NCBI GenBank assembly: GCA_963664065.1
Contig: OY760942.1
Location: 1,178,001-1,242,000 of the forward strand
Direction: 5' to 3'
Length of the DNA stretch: 64,000 nt
Source: JABDJL01 sp963664065
Lineage (GTDB): Bacteria > Pseudomonadota > Gammaproteobacteria > Xanthomonadales > SZUA-36
This document shows positions 48,787-59,061 of the stretch, in pieces. The notes beneath the pieces were generated by a model. That model saw nothing but the letters and a program-made list of their open reading frames with translations. It was not told the DNA's origin and did no database searches. The stretch's first letter is position 1. The number at the start of each line of letters is the position of its first letter. The position numbers were made by a program, and so were the translations under genes.

Positions 48787-49692
48787 TTGACGACCGGTAA
48801 ACTAAATTCACAGCGGACAGGAGTCATCGCAGCAGTAGCCGCATTCGGTAGCTGGGGAGTGATGCCGATGTATTTCAAATGGGTGGGCCAGGTCGGACCC
48901 ATTGAGATTATCGCCCACCGGGTGATCTGGGCTTTGCCGGTACTGGCGGTTTTTTTGCTGGTACGTGACGGAAAATCCTTGCTGCCGAAACTCCGCATTT
49001 CTGCGCGCTCACTTGCGTGGCTGGTTATTGCGGCCCTGTTGTTGTCTTCTAACTGGCTGGTTTTCGTTTGGGCAGTGGTCAACGACCAGGTCCTGGCCAC
49101 AAGCATGGGCTACTTCATTAATCCACTCATCAATATCCTCCTGGGTTACCTGTTCCTTCACGAACGCCTGAAACCGATTCAAAAGTTTGCGGTGAGTATT
49201 GCTGCGCTGGGTACCGCCTACCTTGGCTGGTTCCTGGGTGTCATGCCCTGGGTTTCGCTGGCTTTGCCGTTGTTATTCGGGTTTTACGGCCTGGTGCGCA
49301 AGCGATTAAAAGTCGGGCCAATGACCGGACTTATGTGGGAAAACATTCTTCTTTTGACCCTGGCCATGCTCTATTTGATGTGGCGTTTTCATGAAGGTGA
49401 AATGGGCTTTCTCCATGTAAACCGTGAACTGGACTACCTTTTGATTATGGCCGGCCTGGTCACCATACTGCCTCTCATCTGGTTCAATACTGCGGCACAG
49501 GCGCTAAGTCTGACCGTGCTCGGTTTCTTCATGTACATTGGTCCGACCATTTCCATGTTGCTCGCCGTATATCTGTGGAATGAACCGTTTACCCTCGGCC
49601 ACATGGTTGCTTTTAGCTGTATCTGGTTTGGCCTGGCACTGATCTCCTTCGAGCAAATTCATAACATGCACAGGAGGCGCAGACTTGCCTGA
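48787..49692 (+). CDS. rarD: RarD-type EamA family transporter
   Basis: A 301-residue inner-membrane protein with about ten helices, made of two EamA/DMT repeats. FGSWGVMPMYFKWVG at the N-terminus and SNWLVFVWAV are typical of RarD. The start is a TTG with GGAAGGAA upstream; no nearby ATG fits. Its substrate in bacteria is not settled. Its last 8 bases overlap the next gene. Confidence 0.85.
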   Translation: MTTGKLNSQRTGVIAAVAAFGSWGVMPMYFKWVGQVGPIEIIAHRVIWALPVLAVFLLVRDGKSLLPKLRISARSLAWLVIAALLLSSNWLVFVWAVVNDQVLATSMGYFINPLINILLGYLFLHERLKPIQKFAVSIAALGTAYLGWFLGVMPWVSLALPLLFGFYGLVRKRLKVGPMTGLMWENILLLTLAMLYLMWRFHEGEMGFLHVNRELDYLLIMAGLVTILPLIWFNTAAQALSLTVLGFFMYIGPTISMLLAVYLWNEPFTLGHMVAFSCIWFGLALISFEQIHNMHRRRRLA

Positions 49693-50326
49693 AATTGTAT
49701 TGGTACATGGGTTCTGGTACCGGTCGTGGTCACTGGTCCTGTTAAAACGATGGCTCGAAAACGAAGGGTTCCGGGTCCGTTGTTTCAATTATCCAACCTG
49801 GAGGCGGAATCCGTTTGAAAGCACGGTTGACCTGGCAGGGTTTTGCCGGCGTTCAAGCTTGTCAGAATTGCACCTCGTGGGTCACAGCCTCGGCGGGCTC
49901 GTAATTCTGAGAATGTTGCAACAGCAAAGGGAATCCAGGCAGGCTTTTCCTACAGGAAGAGTGGTATTGCTTGGTAGCCCGCTGTCCGGTAGCGAGGTCG
50001 CCCGGCGCCTGGCCCGTTCTGTGGTGGGGCGAATGTTGATGCGGCACTCTGAATCCAGCCTCCTCAATGGTGCCAGCATCATTGCCCCGGACCACGAATG
50101 CGGAATGATAGCGGGTAATGTGCCACGTGGCCTGGGTCGTCTGACAGGCGGGCTTGAAGGACCGAATGATGGAACGATTGCCGTAGCCGAAACTTTATCA
50201 GACGAGCTTTGCGATCGTTTTGAATTAGCTGTAAGCCATACTGGCTTGTTGTTCTCTGCAGAAGTGGCACGCCAGGTTGCCTTTTTCATGCATGAAGGGC
50301 GCTTCAATCATACAGGCAGGCCATAG
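49685..50326 (+). CDS. Alpha/beta hydrolase, lipase-like (small)
   Basis: A 213-residue protein with a TTG start overlapping rarD by 8 bases. It shows VLVHGFWYRSWS, the nucleophile elbow GHSLGG (Ser), and a late catalytic His in AVSHTGLL. This matches short triacylglycerol-lipase-like or PGAP1-like hydrolases. It has no signal peptide and would be cytosolic. The substrate is unknown. Confidence 0.78.
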   Translation: MPEIVLVHGFWYRSWSLVLLKRWLENEGFRVRCFNYPTWRRNPFESTVDLAGFCRRSSLSELHLVGHSLGGLVILRMLQQQRESRQAFPTGRVVLLGSPLSGSEVARRLARSVVGRMLMRHSESSLLNGASIIAPDHECGMIAGNVPRGLGRLTGGLEGPNDGTIAVAETLSDELCDRFELAVSHTGLLFSAEVARQVAFFMHEGRFNHTGRP

Positions 50327-50389
50327 TTAGCAAGCTTTGAATATCCGTTACATGATAAAATTCATGGAATTTCTGTGTGGATTTAATTT

Positions 50390-51130
50390 ATGGCTGGACA
50401 CAGCAAATGGGCGAACATTCAACACCGGAAAAGGGCGGTAGATGCCAAACGCGGCAAGATTTTCACCCGTATAAATCGTGAACTCACGGTCGCTGCCCGG
50501 GAAGGCGGCGGTGATCCGGAAACCAATCCACGCCTTCGCCTGGCGGTAGACAAGGCAAATGCCGCCAACATGCCCAAAGATAATATTGAACGGGCCATCA
50601 AGAAAGCCACTGGAGACCTCGAGGGTGTTTCCTACGAGGAAATACGCTACGAAGGATATGCACAGGGAGGGGTCGCGGTCATGGTTGAGTGTATGACCGA
50701 CAACCGAAACCGGACGGTGGCTGAAGTCCGTCACGCCTTCACCAAGTATGGCGGTAATCTTGGAACCGATGGTTCGGTTGCGTACTTGTTCAGTAAAATT
50801 GGTGTATTGAATTTCGGTCCTGGAACATCAGAGGATGACGTGATGGAAGTGGCATTGGAAGCCGGTGCCGACGACATTAATTCCGGGGACGAGGGTTCGA
50901 TAGAAGTGACGACAAGTACGGAGTCTTTTGGCACCGTTGTAGCGGCCATGAATGAAGCAGGGCTGCAGCCCGAAAACGCCGAAATTACCATGCGGTCCAG
51001 CACCGAAGTTGCCCTGGATGTCGAAACCGGACAAAAGGTGCTCAGGTTCCTGGACATGCTTGAGGATCTTGACGATACGCAGGACGTTTATTCCAATGCT
51101 GATATCCCGGAAGCTGCCTATGCATCCTGA
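50390..51130 (+). CDS. yebC: YebC/PmpR-family protein
   Basis: A 246-residue cytosolic protein of the TACO1/YebC family. The N-terminal [14 protein letters not shown] is diagnostic, and the three-domain arrangement follows. Family members act as transcriptional regulators or relieve ribosome stalling at proline stretches. It lies upstream of ruvCAB, as in most gammaproteobacteria. Confidence 0.96.
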   Translation: MAGHSKWANIQHRKRAVDAKRGKIFTRINRELTVAAREGGGDPETNPRLRLAVDKANAANMPKDNIERAIKKATGDLEGVSYEEIRYEGYAQGGVAVMVECMTDNRNRTVAEVRHAFTKYGGNLGTDGSVAYLFSKIGVLNFGPGTSEDDVMEVALEAGADDINSGDEGSIEVTTSTESFGTVVAAMNEAGLQPENAEITMRSSTEVALDVETGQKVLRFLDMLEDLDDTQDVYSNADIPEAAYAS

Positions 51131-51153
51131 ACCGGGCGTGAAAGGAGACGTTC

Positions 51154-51669
51154 ATGCGCATTCTGGGAATTGATCCCGGGTCCAGGTTTACGGGCTACGG
51201 TATTATTGATATCGAGGGCGATCGGTCTGTTCCGGTTCATCTTGGCGTCATCAAGGCGGGCAGTGGCGAATTTACTGAACGCCTCGGCATCATATTCAAG
51301 GGTATTCAAAAACTGATCGATGAATACCGGCCGGACGAGGCAGCCGTTGAAACAGTTTTTGTCAGCCACAATGCATCGTCGGCAATCAAGCTGGGGCAGG
51401 CAAGAGGTGCGGCTGTTTGCGCGATCATTGCGAGCGGCTTGAAGGTGGCCGAATACTCGCCCCGCTCAGTCAAGCAAGCCATCGTCGGGCGGGGAGCGGC
51501 CGATAAGGTTCAGGTCCAGCACATGGTCCGGATATTGCTTGGACTGTCCGAAACACCCCAGGAAGACGCCGCTGACGCCCTGGCTGTGGCATTATGTCAC
51601 CACCATACTCAAAGCACCCTGAACCGTATGTCCGAACTCCAGGGCCATGACGATAAAGTTGGGGCATAA
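51154..51669 (+). CDS. ruvC: Crossover junction endodeoxyribonuclease RuvC
   Basis: A 171-residue resolvase that cuts Holliday junctions. The first catalytic Asp is Asp7 (GIDPGSRFTGYG), Glu is in AAVETVFVSHN, and the final Asp pair is in QEDAADALAVALCH. A strong AAGGAGA ribosome binding site precedes the ATG. It works with the RuvAB motor encoded next. Confidence 0.97.
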   Translation: MRILGIDPGSRFTGYGIIDIEGDRSVPVHLGVIKAGSGEFTERLGIIFKGIQKLIDEYRPDEAAVETVFVSHNASSAIKLGQARGAAVCAIIASGLKVAEYSPRSVKQAIVGRGAADKVQVQHMVRILLGLSETPQEDAADALAVALCHHHTQSTLNRMSELQGHDDKVGA

Positions 51670-51690
51670 ACGCCGGGACTATCAAGCTAA

Positions 51691-52290
51691 ATGATCTCGC
51701 GACTGTCTGGAATTCTGCTGGAAAAAGACCCACCCCACCTTGTCATCGACGTGGGTGGCGTTGGCTATGACGTCGAAGCGCCAATGAGCGTTTTTTACGA
51801 CCTGCCGGAAACCGGGCAAGCCATCGTGATGGTCACCCATATGCAGGTATCACAGGACCACCAGACGCTGTATGGCTTCAGTACCAGCTCGGAACGCATT
51901 CTTTTCCGCCAGTTAATGAAAGTCAGCGGAATCGGAGCCAAGCTGGCCCTGACCATTCTGTCCGGCACCAGCGGTGATGAGCTGGCGAGATTGGTTGCAG
52001 ACGGCGATTCTGCCTCGCTGACACGCCTGCCTGGAATCGGCAAGAAAACCGCCGAACGGATCATCATTGAATTACGCGACAAGTTGGAAGGATTGCCGGT
52101 TACATTAGCGGCAACCGGCTCGGGAGGTACCCCGCAAGCGGGCGGTGCTGTAGCTGAAGCCAGCAATGCGTTGCGTGCGCTGGGCTATAAAATCTCGGAA
52201 GTAAATCACATGGTGAGAAATGTGGCCGAAGCCGATATGAATGCAGAGGAAATCATCCGTAAAGCACTGCAAAGCATGGTGAAAGTTTGA
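51691..52290 (+). CDS. ruvA: Holliday junction branch migration protein RuvA
   Basis: A 199-residue tetramer-forming junction-binding protein. It has an N-terminal OB fold ([20 protein letters not shown]), helix-hairpin-helix motifs ([31 protein letters not shown]), and a C-terminal domain III that contacts RuvB. The ruvB start overlaps its stop. Confidence 0.97.
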   Translation: MISRLSGILLEKDPPHLVIDVGGVGYDVEAPMSVFYDLPETGQAIVMVTHMQVSQDHQTLYGFSTSSERILFRQLMKVSGIGAKLALTILSGTSGDELARLVADGDSASLTRLPGIGKKTAERIIIELRDKLEGLPVTLAATGSGGTPQAGGAVAEASNALRALGYKISEVNHMVRNVAEADMNAEEIIRKALQSMVKV

Positions 52291-53336
52291 TCGATTCAGC
52301 AGACAGAGTGGTAACTCCGCTGGACTCCCCGGAGGATCGGGTTATTGATGCAAGCCTGCGACCGAAAACCCTGGATGAGTACATTGGCCAGCCCGTCATG
52401 CGGGAAAGGCTGGAAATATTTCTGGAAGCAGCAAGACGGCGTAAAGACGCTTTAGACCACGTATTGATCTTTGGCCCGCCGGGACTGGGTAAAACCACGT
52501 TGGCACATGTCATTGCGCACGAAATGGGCGTAACCATCAGGCAAACATCGGGACCAGTACTGGAACGCGCAGGCGACCTTGCGGCCTTGCTGACCAACCT
52601 CAAGCCGGGTGACATTTTGTTCATTGATGAGATTCACCGGCTGTCTCCCATGGTTGAGGAAGTGCTATACCCTGCGCTCGAAGATTTCCAGATTGACATC
52701 ATGATTGGTGAAGGGCCTGCAGCACGCTCGATCAAGCTGGATCTGCCGCGGTTTACCCTGGTCGGCGCCACAACCAGGGCCGGTTTGCTGACTTCGCCCC
52801 TGCGCGACCGTTTTGGCATTGTTGAGCGTCTTGAATTCTATAGCCCAGAAGAATTGGCACAGATAGTGAACCGCTCCGCCGGCATCCTGGATATCGGCAT
52901 TGATGATGACGGCGCGACAGGCATCGCCAGCCGCTCGCGCGGTACTCCGAGGGTGGCCAACAGATTGTTACGGCGGGTTCGTGATTTTGCCGAGGTGAAA
53001 GGGGATGGGTTTATCAATCGCTCTGTATCGGACGATGCGATGAAACTGCTGCGGGTGGATAATTGTGGTTTTGACACGATGGACCGTCGCTTGCTCAAGC
53101 TGATCATTGATAATTTTGACGGCGGTCCGGTAGGTGTAGAAAGCATGGCAGCTTCATTGTCTGAAGAAAGGGGAACCGTTGAGGATGTATTGGAGCCTTA
53201 CCTGATTCAACAGGGCTACATTATGCGGACATCGCGCGGCAGGATGGCTACTTCAAAGGCTTACCGGCATTTTGGATTGAAAAAACCGAAAAGTCATGAA
53301 AATGACCTATTTACATCGGAATCTGATCCTGAATGA
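52287..53336 (+). CDS. ruvB: Holliday junction helicase motor RuvB
   Basis: A 349-residue AAA+ ATPase. Walker A is [12 protein letters not shown], Walker B is [12 protein letters not shown], the sensor region has [18 protein letters not shown], and a C-terminal winged helix follows. It starts at a TTG (TTGA overlap with the ruvA stop). It drives branch migration with RuvA. Confidence 0.97.
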   Translation: MIDSADRVVTPLDSPEDRVIDASLRPKTLDEYIGQPVMRERLEIFLEAARRRKDALDHVLIFGPPGLGKTTLAHVIAHEMGVTIRQTSGPVLERAGDLAALLTNLKPGDILFIDEIHRLSPMVEEVLYPALEDFQIDIMIGEGPAARSIKLDLPRFTLVGATTRAGLLTSPLRDRFGIVERLEFYSPEELAQIVNRSAGILDIGIDDDGATGIASRSRGTPRVANRLLRRVRDFAEVKGDGFINRSVSDDAMKLLRVDNCGFDTMDRRLLKLIIDNFDGGPVGVESMAASLSEERGTVEDVLEPYLIQQGYIMRTSRGRMATSKAYRHFGLKKPKSHENDLFTSESDPE

Positions 53337-53533
53337 GGGTGTATGGTGTCGGCTGCACGGCAGTAAAATGGTTCAAGACTTTTTGCTTCCAGCAGCGTTA
53401 ATAAGAAACAGCAACTGAACCAAAGCAACAAGCATTTGTCTGGCAATAAATACATTCAAACCAGTAGTCATGCCGGGATGGATACCGACTCATATCTTAA
53501 TCAAGTGCAAGAAAGTACAGAACAGGAAGAATA

Positions 53534-54217
53534 ATGCAGAGTGATTTACAAATTTGGCAACTGATTCTCGACGCCAGTTGGATGGTGAAATTCGTCATGC
53601 TGATTCTATTGGTCGCATCAGTAGCTTCCTGGATGATTATTTTCAGGAAAAGACAAATACTTCGCGAGGCGAGTCGTGGTGCCGATCAGTTTGAAGAGCG
53701 ATTCTGGTCCGGAACGGACCTGGCGGAACTCAGTGCCGAATTGGAAGACGAGGAAAGCGAAAACAACGGCATGGAGCGATTATTTGACGCCGGCTTTCGT
53801 GAATTCACACGTATGCAATCGCAACGCAGTATATCGCCCGACCGCATTGTGGAAGGTGCAGAGCGTGCCATGCGTATTGCGCTTACCCGGGAAACCGACC
53901 GCCTGGAACACCACTTGAGCTTCCTGGCCACTGTTGGATCAACCAGCCCCTATATAGGACTGTTTGGCACGGTGTGGGGAATCATGACCTCGTTCCACGC
54001 ACTGGCCAACGTCAACCAGGCCACCATTGCAATGGTGGCGCCCGGAATCTCCGAAGCGTTGATTGCTACCGCTATGGGCCTGTTCGCAGCCATCCCTGCG
54101 GTGATCGCATACAACAAATATTCCAACCAGGTAGAGCGCCTGGAATTGAGATACGACAATTTCAAGGAAGAGTTCTCCAGCATCCTGCAACGCCAAGCAC
54201 ACTCGTTGGACCAATAA
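53534..54217 (+). CDS. tolQ: TolQ, Tol-Pal system proton channel subunit
   Basis: A 227-residue inner-membrane protein of the MotA/TolQ/ExbB family with three helices. The second and third lie around [20 protein letters not shown] and [20 protein letters not shown]. It forms the ion channel with TolR. A good AGGAAG site precedes the ATG. The usual ybgC thioesterase gene is missing: the 197 bases after ruvB contain no gene that I can see. Its TAA shares one base with the tolR ATG. Confidence 0.95.
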   Translation: MQSDLQIWQLILDASWMVKFVMLILLVASVASWMIIFRKRQILREASRGADQFEERFWSGTDLAELSAELEDEESENNGMERLFDAGFREFTRMQSQRSISPDRIVEGAERAMRIALTRETDRLEHHLSFLATVGSTSPYIGLFGTVWGIMTSFHALANVNQATIAMVAPGISEALIATAMGLFAAIPAVIAYNKYSNQVERLELRYDNFKEEFSSILQRQAHSLDQ

Positions 54218-54666
54218 TGTCACGCAGATCCCGCCGGAAGCCAATGTCCGAGATCAATGTCGTACCGTACATTGATGTGATGTTGGTATTGCTGGTGATT
54301 TTCATGATTACAGCGCCCTTGCTCAACTTGGGAGTAGAAGTAGAGCTTCCCGAGGCTGATGCAGAACCCCTGGATACCCCGCAGAATCAAGAACCTTTGG
54401 TCATCACCGTGTTGAAAAACGGCGATCTCTACCTGAATGCCGGCGGTGATCTGGACGGTACCAGTAGCGGTTTGATTGATGCTGAAAGCCTGGTCATTAC
54501 CGTTTCAGCCATCGTACGACGTAATCCCGATATACAAGTCCTGGTTGGCGGGGATCGCGCGGTGGGCTACGGTAATGTCTATAACGCCATGGTTTTACTG
54601 CAAAAAGCCGGTGTACAAAAGGTCGGTCTGATGAGTGACCCGTTAGGTACCACCCCAGACGGTTGA
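54217..54666 (+). CDS. tolR: TolR, Tol-Pal system
   Basis: A 149-residue protein of the ExbD/TolR family. It has one N-terminal helix with the conserved Asp (VVPYIDVMLVLLVIFMI) that carries protons, then a periplasmic domain. The start at 54217 is right at the tolQ stop. An extra segment (about residues 60-90) is a little longer than in E. coli. It couples proton flow through TolQ to TolA. Confidence 0.93.
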   Translation: MSRRSRRKPMSEINVVPYIDVMLVLLVIFMITAPLLNLGVEVELPEADAEPLDTPQNQEPLVITVLKNGDLYLNAGGDLDGTSSGLIDAESLVITVSAIVRRNPDIQVLVGGDRAVGYGNVYNAMVLLQKAGVQKVGLMSDPLGTTPDG

Positions 54667-54675
54667 TGACTTTGT

Positions 54676-55560
54676 ATGCACACTTCCGGAATATCGCGAG
54701 CATGGGATGCCACCAGGGCATTTGGTTTGGCGATCGGGGTACATCTTCTGGCGGCATCACTGATCGTACTCGGCACCTCCGACTGGCAGCCGTTCCGGCC
54801 GCCGAGTCTTGAAGGCTTGACCATCGAGGCCGTGATTGTTGATATGGCGGTCGTGCGTGAAGCTCAGCGGCAGGCCGAACTGGCCGCATTGCGGGCAGAG
54901 CAACAGGTTCGGCGGCAAAGAGATCTGGATGCGCAACGTGAACGTGAACACCAGGAAGCGGAAGACGCCGAGAAAAGAAGGCAGCGGGAACTGGCCGAGC
55001 AAAAACGCCAGGAAGACCTGAGACTGCAGCAATTACGCCAGCAGCAGCAAAGAAGACGTGAAGAAAGACTGCAACGCCAGGAAGACGAATTGGCTCTCGT
55101 TCGCCAGCAACGCGCAGATGCCGAGCGGCAGCGTAAAATCGAAGAAGAGCGCCTCAGGCAACTTGAGACCAGGCGGCAAGATGATGCTGCAGCAAAGCGC
55201 CAAGCTGAGGCAGAGACGGCCTTGCAGCAGCGACTGGACCGTGAGCAGCAGGAATTCAGGGCCGGGCAGATGGCTACCCTGTCACAGCAATATGCCATTG
55301 CTATCCAGGCCCAGGTGACAAAAAACTGGCTTCGTCCCCCGACCGCACGTGAGGGCTTGCGTTGCACCTTACGGATCGTGCAAATTCCCGGTGGGGAAGT
55401 GATTTTGGCTAATATTGCCGGCTCATGCAACGGTGACGAGGCTACGCGCCGGTCGCTTATCGCTGCAGTAGAGCGAGTTGGAACCCTTCCTTACAGGGGT
55501 TTTGAAAAAGTTTTTGAAAGGGAAATTGATTTCAACTTCAGCTATGACGGTGACCAATGA
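54676..55560 (+). CDS. tolA: TolA, Tol-Pal energy transducer
   Basis: A 294-residue protein. An N-terminal membrane anchor (about residues 12-35) is followed by a long Gln/Arg/Glu-rich coiled coil (about 55-205) that spans the periplasm, and a C-terminal globular TolA domain with two Cys that may pair. It links the TolQR motor to Pal at the outer membrane. The last codons overlap tolB. Confidence 0.9.
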   Translation: MHTSGISRAWDATRAFGLAIGVHLLAASLIVLGTSDWQPFRPPSLEGLTIEAVIVDMAVVREAQRQAELAALRAEQQVRRQRDLDAQREREHQEAEDAEKRRQRELAEQKRQEDLRLQQLRQQQQRRREERLQRQEDELALVRQQRADAERQRKIEEERLRQLETRRQDDAAAKRQAEAETALQQRLDREQQEFRAGQMATLSQQYAIAIQAQVTKNWLRPPTAREGLRCTLRIVQIPGGEVILANIAGSCNGDEATRRSLIAAVERVGTLPYRGFEKVFEREIDFNFSYDGDQ

Positions 55561-56885
55561 TGAATCTCGTTTCGAAAGTTAATGCCAGAGTCCTGAGCGG
55601 TTTTTTTTCAATTCTGATTTCCCTGCTGCTGGCAAGCAATGCTGAGGCCAAGTTGGAAATTGAGATCATCAAGGGTAATGCCAGCGCCTTGCCCATTGCA
55701 GTCGTGCCGTTTCAGTGGAAAGCAAGTGGCTACCCACCGATAACCACGGTAACCTCCGTCATTGATCAGGATCTTTATCGTTCAGGCCTGTTCGACCCCA
55801 TGGACGAGGCGGACATGGTCGATCGTCCTGCTGAAGCAGAGGCCATCCGCTTCGGTAGCTGGCGCTTGTTGAAAACCGATTACCTGGTCATTGGATCAGT
55901 GCGCGATGCCGCCGGCGGGGACGGTTATGACATCGTTTACCAGCTTTTCGATGTTCACACCCAGGATCAATTACTGTCGCAGATTACCACCGTGGGCCCT
56001 GGTGATCTTCGCTTTGGCGCTCACCGGGTCGCAGATGCTATTTATGAAAAGCTCACGGGTGTACCAGGGGCTTTTTCCACCCGCATTGCCTATGTCTCTG
56101 AGACCCCTGTGGAGGAGGGATACCACTACGAACTGGTGGTCGCTGACGCGGACGGATTTAACCCTCAATCCATCGTTGACTCACCGGAGCCGTTGTTATC
56201 CCCAAGTTGGTCTTCGAATGGTGAGAAACTGGCTTATGTTTCGTTTGAAAAGGGAAATTCCGCGATTTATGTTCAAACCGTTGCCACAGGTGCGCGTGAA
56301 CTGGTGTCCTCCGGAAAAGGGATTAACGGCGCACCGGCATTTTCCCCCAGTGGCCGATACATGGCTCTGACCCTGTCAAAATCTGGTAATCCGGAGATAT
56401 ATATCAGGGACCTGGCGACCGGAACGCAACGGCAATTAACCAATCACTGGGCCATTGATACGGAAGCGGCCTGGTCGCCGGACAGCAGCATGATTTATTT
56501 CACCTCTGACCGGGGCGGCAGACCGCAAATTTACAGGGTATTGGCAGGTGGTGGAAAGGCCGAGCGGGTTACCCTTGATGGAGATTACAATGCCCGTGCC
56601 ACGGTTGCGGCAAATGGACGCAGTATTGCTGTAGCGCAAGGCAGGGGAAACGAGTATCGTATATGCGTATTGGACCTGGAAAACCAACGGATGCGCATCC
56701 TCACACCCGGTGTGCTGGATGAGTCTCCGAGTTTTGCACCCAACAGTAGTATGATCCTGTACGCGACCCGGGAGGGAGACCGGGGGGTGTTGTCGGCGGT
56801 GTCCGCTGATGGGAATGTACGCCAAAGGTTGATTTTAAGTGAAGGAGACGTTCGCGAACCCGCGTGGTCTCCGGTAATCAGGTAA
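55557..56885 (+). CDS. tolB: TolB, periplasmic Tol-Pal propeller protein
   Basis: A 442-residue exported protein with a signal peptide ending SNAEA. The N-terminal domain (KGNASALPIAVVPFQW) is followed by a six-bladed WD40-like propeller with repeated PSWSSNGEKLAYVS-type blades. It contacts Pal and TolA at the outer membrane. Its start overlaps tolA by 4 bases. Confidence 0.95.
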   Translation: MMNLVSKVNARVLSGFFSILISLLLASNAEAKLEIEIIKGNASALPIAVVPFQWKASGYPPITTVTSVIDQDLYRSGLFDPMDEADMVDRPAEAEAIRFGSWRLLKTDYLVIGSVRDAAGGDGYDIVYQLFDVHTQDQLLSQITTVGPGDLRFGAHRVADAIYEKLTGVPGAFSTRIAYVSETPVEEGYHYELVVADADGFNPQSIVDSPEPLLSPSWSSNGEKLAYVSFEKGNSAIYVQTVATGARELVSSGKGINGAPAFSPSGRYMALTLSKSGNPEIYIRDLATGTQRQLTNHWAIDTEAAWSPDSSMIYFTSDRGGRPQIYRVLAGGGKAERVTLDGDYNARATVAANGRSIAVAQGRGNEYRICVLDLENQRMRILTPGVLDESPSFAPNSSMILYATREGDRGVLSAVSADGNVRQRLILSEGDVREPAWSPVIR

Positions 56886-56940
56886 ACTAGGACGATTAGT
56901 CCGGTCATTCCGGCACTTCGAAAATAAACAGGAGAATCGA

Positions 56941-57483
56941 ATGAATATCACGTTACGCTTGCTGTTAGCTCTCATGGTCACCGTTGCTCTAGCAGCATGT
57001 AAGACCACCGAACCCGTTCCAGAACCTGTTGAAGAACCAGCAGAAACCCCGGCACCTGTGGAAGAAGTGGTCACGGCGCCGGCATTGGATTCGCACGACT
57101 ATACCAGTGCGCAAAGTGTTGAAAATTTCGATAATCCCGAGAGCCTGTTATCAAAACGGGTAATCTATTTTGATTTTGACAAATCTGACGTAAAAGCCGA
57201 GTTTCGCAGCATTGTCGCGGCACACGCGGCGTATGCAGGATCACATTCAAGCGCAAGGGTTACGCTGGAAGGTCACGCAGATGAGCGTGGCACCAGGGAA
57301 TACAATCTTGGCCTCGGTGAGCGTCGTGGCAACGCCGTTTCCGGCCTGCTTTCGGCCGGTGGTGCTTCCGGTGATCAGTTAGACGTCGTGAGCTACGGCG
57401 AAGAACGCCCGGTTTGCCGGGTCAGTAATGAAGATTGCTGGTGGCAGAATCGTCGCGTGGAGATCGTCTACACAGTGAGATAA
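56941..57483 (+). CDS. pal: Pal, peptidoglycan-associated lipoprotein
   Basis: A 180-residue outer-membrane lipoprotein. The lipobox is LAAC (Cys20), followed by a Pro/Glu-rich linker. The OmpA-C peptidoglycan-binding domain has YFDFDKSDVKAEF and GHADERGTREYNLGLGERR. It anchors the outer membrane and interacts with TolB. It carries a ribosome site (AGGAGAA) and is followed by cpoB 2 bases later. Confidence 0.96.
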   Translation: MNITLRLLLALMVTVALAACKTTEPVPEPVEEPAETPAPVEEVVTAPALDSHDYTSAQSVENFDNPESLLSKRVIYFDFDKSDVKAEFRSIVAAHAAYAGSHSSARVTLEGHADERGTREYNLGLGERRGNAVSGLLSAGGASGDQLDVVSYGEERPVCRVSNEDCWWQNRRVEIVYTVR

Positions 57484-57485
57484 AG

Positions 57486-58298
57486 ATGCAAGCTAAGGTT
57501 TTTGATTTAATACCGATGGCCAGCCTTGTGCTGGCCATCGCCTTTTCAGCCCCTGCGTATGCTCAAGAGGACTCCAACCGTGAACAGATGATAGACATGG
57601 TTTTGCAGATACAGCAGTTGCAGGACGAGGTCAGGAGTTTGCGTGGTCAAATCGAAGAACAGGTACACCTGATTGATACCTTGAGGCAACGCCAACGGGA
57701 TCAGTACCTGGATCTTGATCAGCGCATCAGTGAATTGGCTGCGGCGGCGCCAAGGACACTCCCGTCCACCCAGTTGCCATCGGTTTCACCCACCTATGTT
57801 GCGCCGGAAGAAGATGTGCCTGAAATCAGGAACGAGGATCGCGAGCCTTCATCGGTAACCAGCCTGTCGACACCACAAACATCGGCCCGGAACGTTGCCT
57901 CAAGCCCTGAAGCGGAAAAACAGGCATATGAAACTGCCTTCCAGTCTTTGAAGGAACTTCGCTATGCGGATGCCGCAGAGGATTTCGGGTCATTTATGCA
58001 AAGCTACCCACAAAGTGAATATGCAGATAATGCCCAATACTGGCTGGGTGAGTCCTACTACGTGACGCGCAATTACGAACTGGCGCTTGAGGCGTTCACC
58101 GGGCTGATGAATAACTTCCCACAAAGCCTGAAACAACCCGACAGTCTGCTGAAAATCGGCTATACCCACTATGAACTCAAACAGTGGGATTTGGCGAGAG
58201 CGGCGCTGACCCAGGTCCAGGAGCAATACCCCGGCACCACGGTTGCGCGCCTGGCCGAGAACCGCCTGCGTAGCATGCGGATTGAGGGCCACTTTTGA
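57486..58298 (+). CDS. cpoB: CpoB (YbgF), Tol-Pal-associated TPR protein
   Basis: A 270-residue periplasmic protein from the ATG at 57486. A signal peptide (ending APAYA) is followed by a coiled coil (about residues 35-85), a linker, and C-terminal TPR repeats (YETAFQSLKELRYADAAEDF, and two more). It coordinates outer-membrane constriction with cell-wall synthesis. A REP-like hairpin follows the stop. Confidence 0.92.
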   Translation: MQAKVFDLIPMASLVLAIAFSAPAYAQEDSNREQMIDMVLQIQQLQDEVRSLRGQIEEQVHLIDTLRQRQRDQYLDLDQRISELAAAAPRTLPSTQLPSVSPTYVAPEEDVPEIRNEDREPSSVTSLSTPQTSARNVASSPEAEKQAYETAFQSLKELRYADAAEDFGSFMQSYPQSEYADNAQYWLGESYYVTRNYELALEAFTGLMNNFPQSLKQPDSLLKIGYTHYELKQWDLARAALTQVQEQYPGTTVARLAENRLRSMRIEGHF

Positions 58299-58304
58299 GC
58301 TTAC

Positions 58305-58331
58305 TGTAGGAGCGAGCACCTGCTCGCGAAT
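58305..58331. repeat. REP-like palindromic element
   Basis: TGTAGGAGCGAGCACCTGCT followed by CGCGAAT. The hairpin GCGAGCA/TGCTCGC has a CC loop. It matches the well-known TGTAGGAGCGAGC...CTCGCGAA REP family of Pseudomonas and relatives. A second member lies at 59759. It follows cpoB and may also end transcription. Confidence 0.75.
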
Positions 58332-58369
58332 CTTTTCGGTCTGGCACGGCAATAAACTAAAATACTCTC

Positions 58370-59050
58370 ATGTCTAACACTAATACTTCCCGCGTCCCCG
58401 AGCCCCGCTTAGACATGCTGAAGATCACCGAGATCTTTCATTCCCTGCAGGGTGAGGCTCGTGACGCCGGAAGACCCACGGTTTTTATCCGCCTGACCGG
58501 CTGCCCGCTTCGCTGCCAGTATTGCGACAGCGAATACGCTTTTTACGGCGGCGAATGGATGTCTTTTGAAGATATTCTCGAGTCGGTCAAACGACACGGA
58601 ACAAAATTCGTCTGCGTAACAGGAGGCGAACCGTTGGCACAGAAACGCTGTACTCAATTGCTCACGAAGTTATGCGACATTGGATATTCTGTTTCGCTGG
58701 AAACCAGCGGTGCCATGGATATCAGCCAGGTGGATTCACGCGTCAGCCGGGTGCTGGACCTGAAGACACCCGGTTCCGGCGAAGTTGAAAGAAACCTGTG
58801 GTCCAACATGGAACATTTGACCCCACACGATCAGGTCAAATTCGTTATCTGTTCAGACGACGACTACAACTGGGCAAAGGAACAACTCGAAGATCACGAT
58901 TTGGCATCTCTTTGTGATGTGCTTTTCTCTCCCAGCTGGGGCCAGATGGACGGGGCCGAACTGGCGGACAAAATATTAGAAGATCAGTTACCGGTTCGCC
59001 TCCAGTTACAACTGCACAAGCTCCTTTGGGGCGATATACCGGGCAAATAG
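58370..59050 (+). CDS. queE: 7-carboxy-7-deazaguanine synthase QueE
   Basis: A 226-residue radical-SAM enzyme of queuosine biosynthesis. The CPLRCQYC motif binds the 4Fe-4S cluster, and GGEPLAQ and SLETSGA are conserved. It makes the 7-deazaguanine ring. A Met at residue 16 ([14 protein letters not shown]) is a likely alternative start, since it begins the conserved region. It is paired with queC 11 bases later. Confidence 0.93.
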   Translation: MSNTNTSRVPEPRLDMLKITEIFHSLQGEARDAGRPTVFIRLTGCPLRCQYCDSEYAFYGGEWMSFEDILESVKRHGTKFVCVTGGEPLAQKRCTQLLTKLCDIGYSVSLETSGAMDISQVDSRVSRVLDLKTPGSGEVERNLWSNMEHLTPHDQVKFVICSDDDYNWAKEQLEDHDLASLCDVLFSPSWGQMDGAELADKILEDQLPVRLQLQLHKLLWGDIPGK

Positions 59051-59061
59051 AGCAATTCATC

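Noticed and set aside
53974..54216. Upstream extension of the tolR frame into tolQ
   Set aside because: The open frame runs back over tolQ, but the protein-like part starts at the ATG at 54217, directly at the tolQ stop, as in other tol operons.
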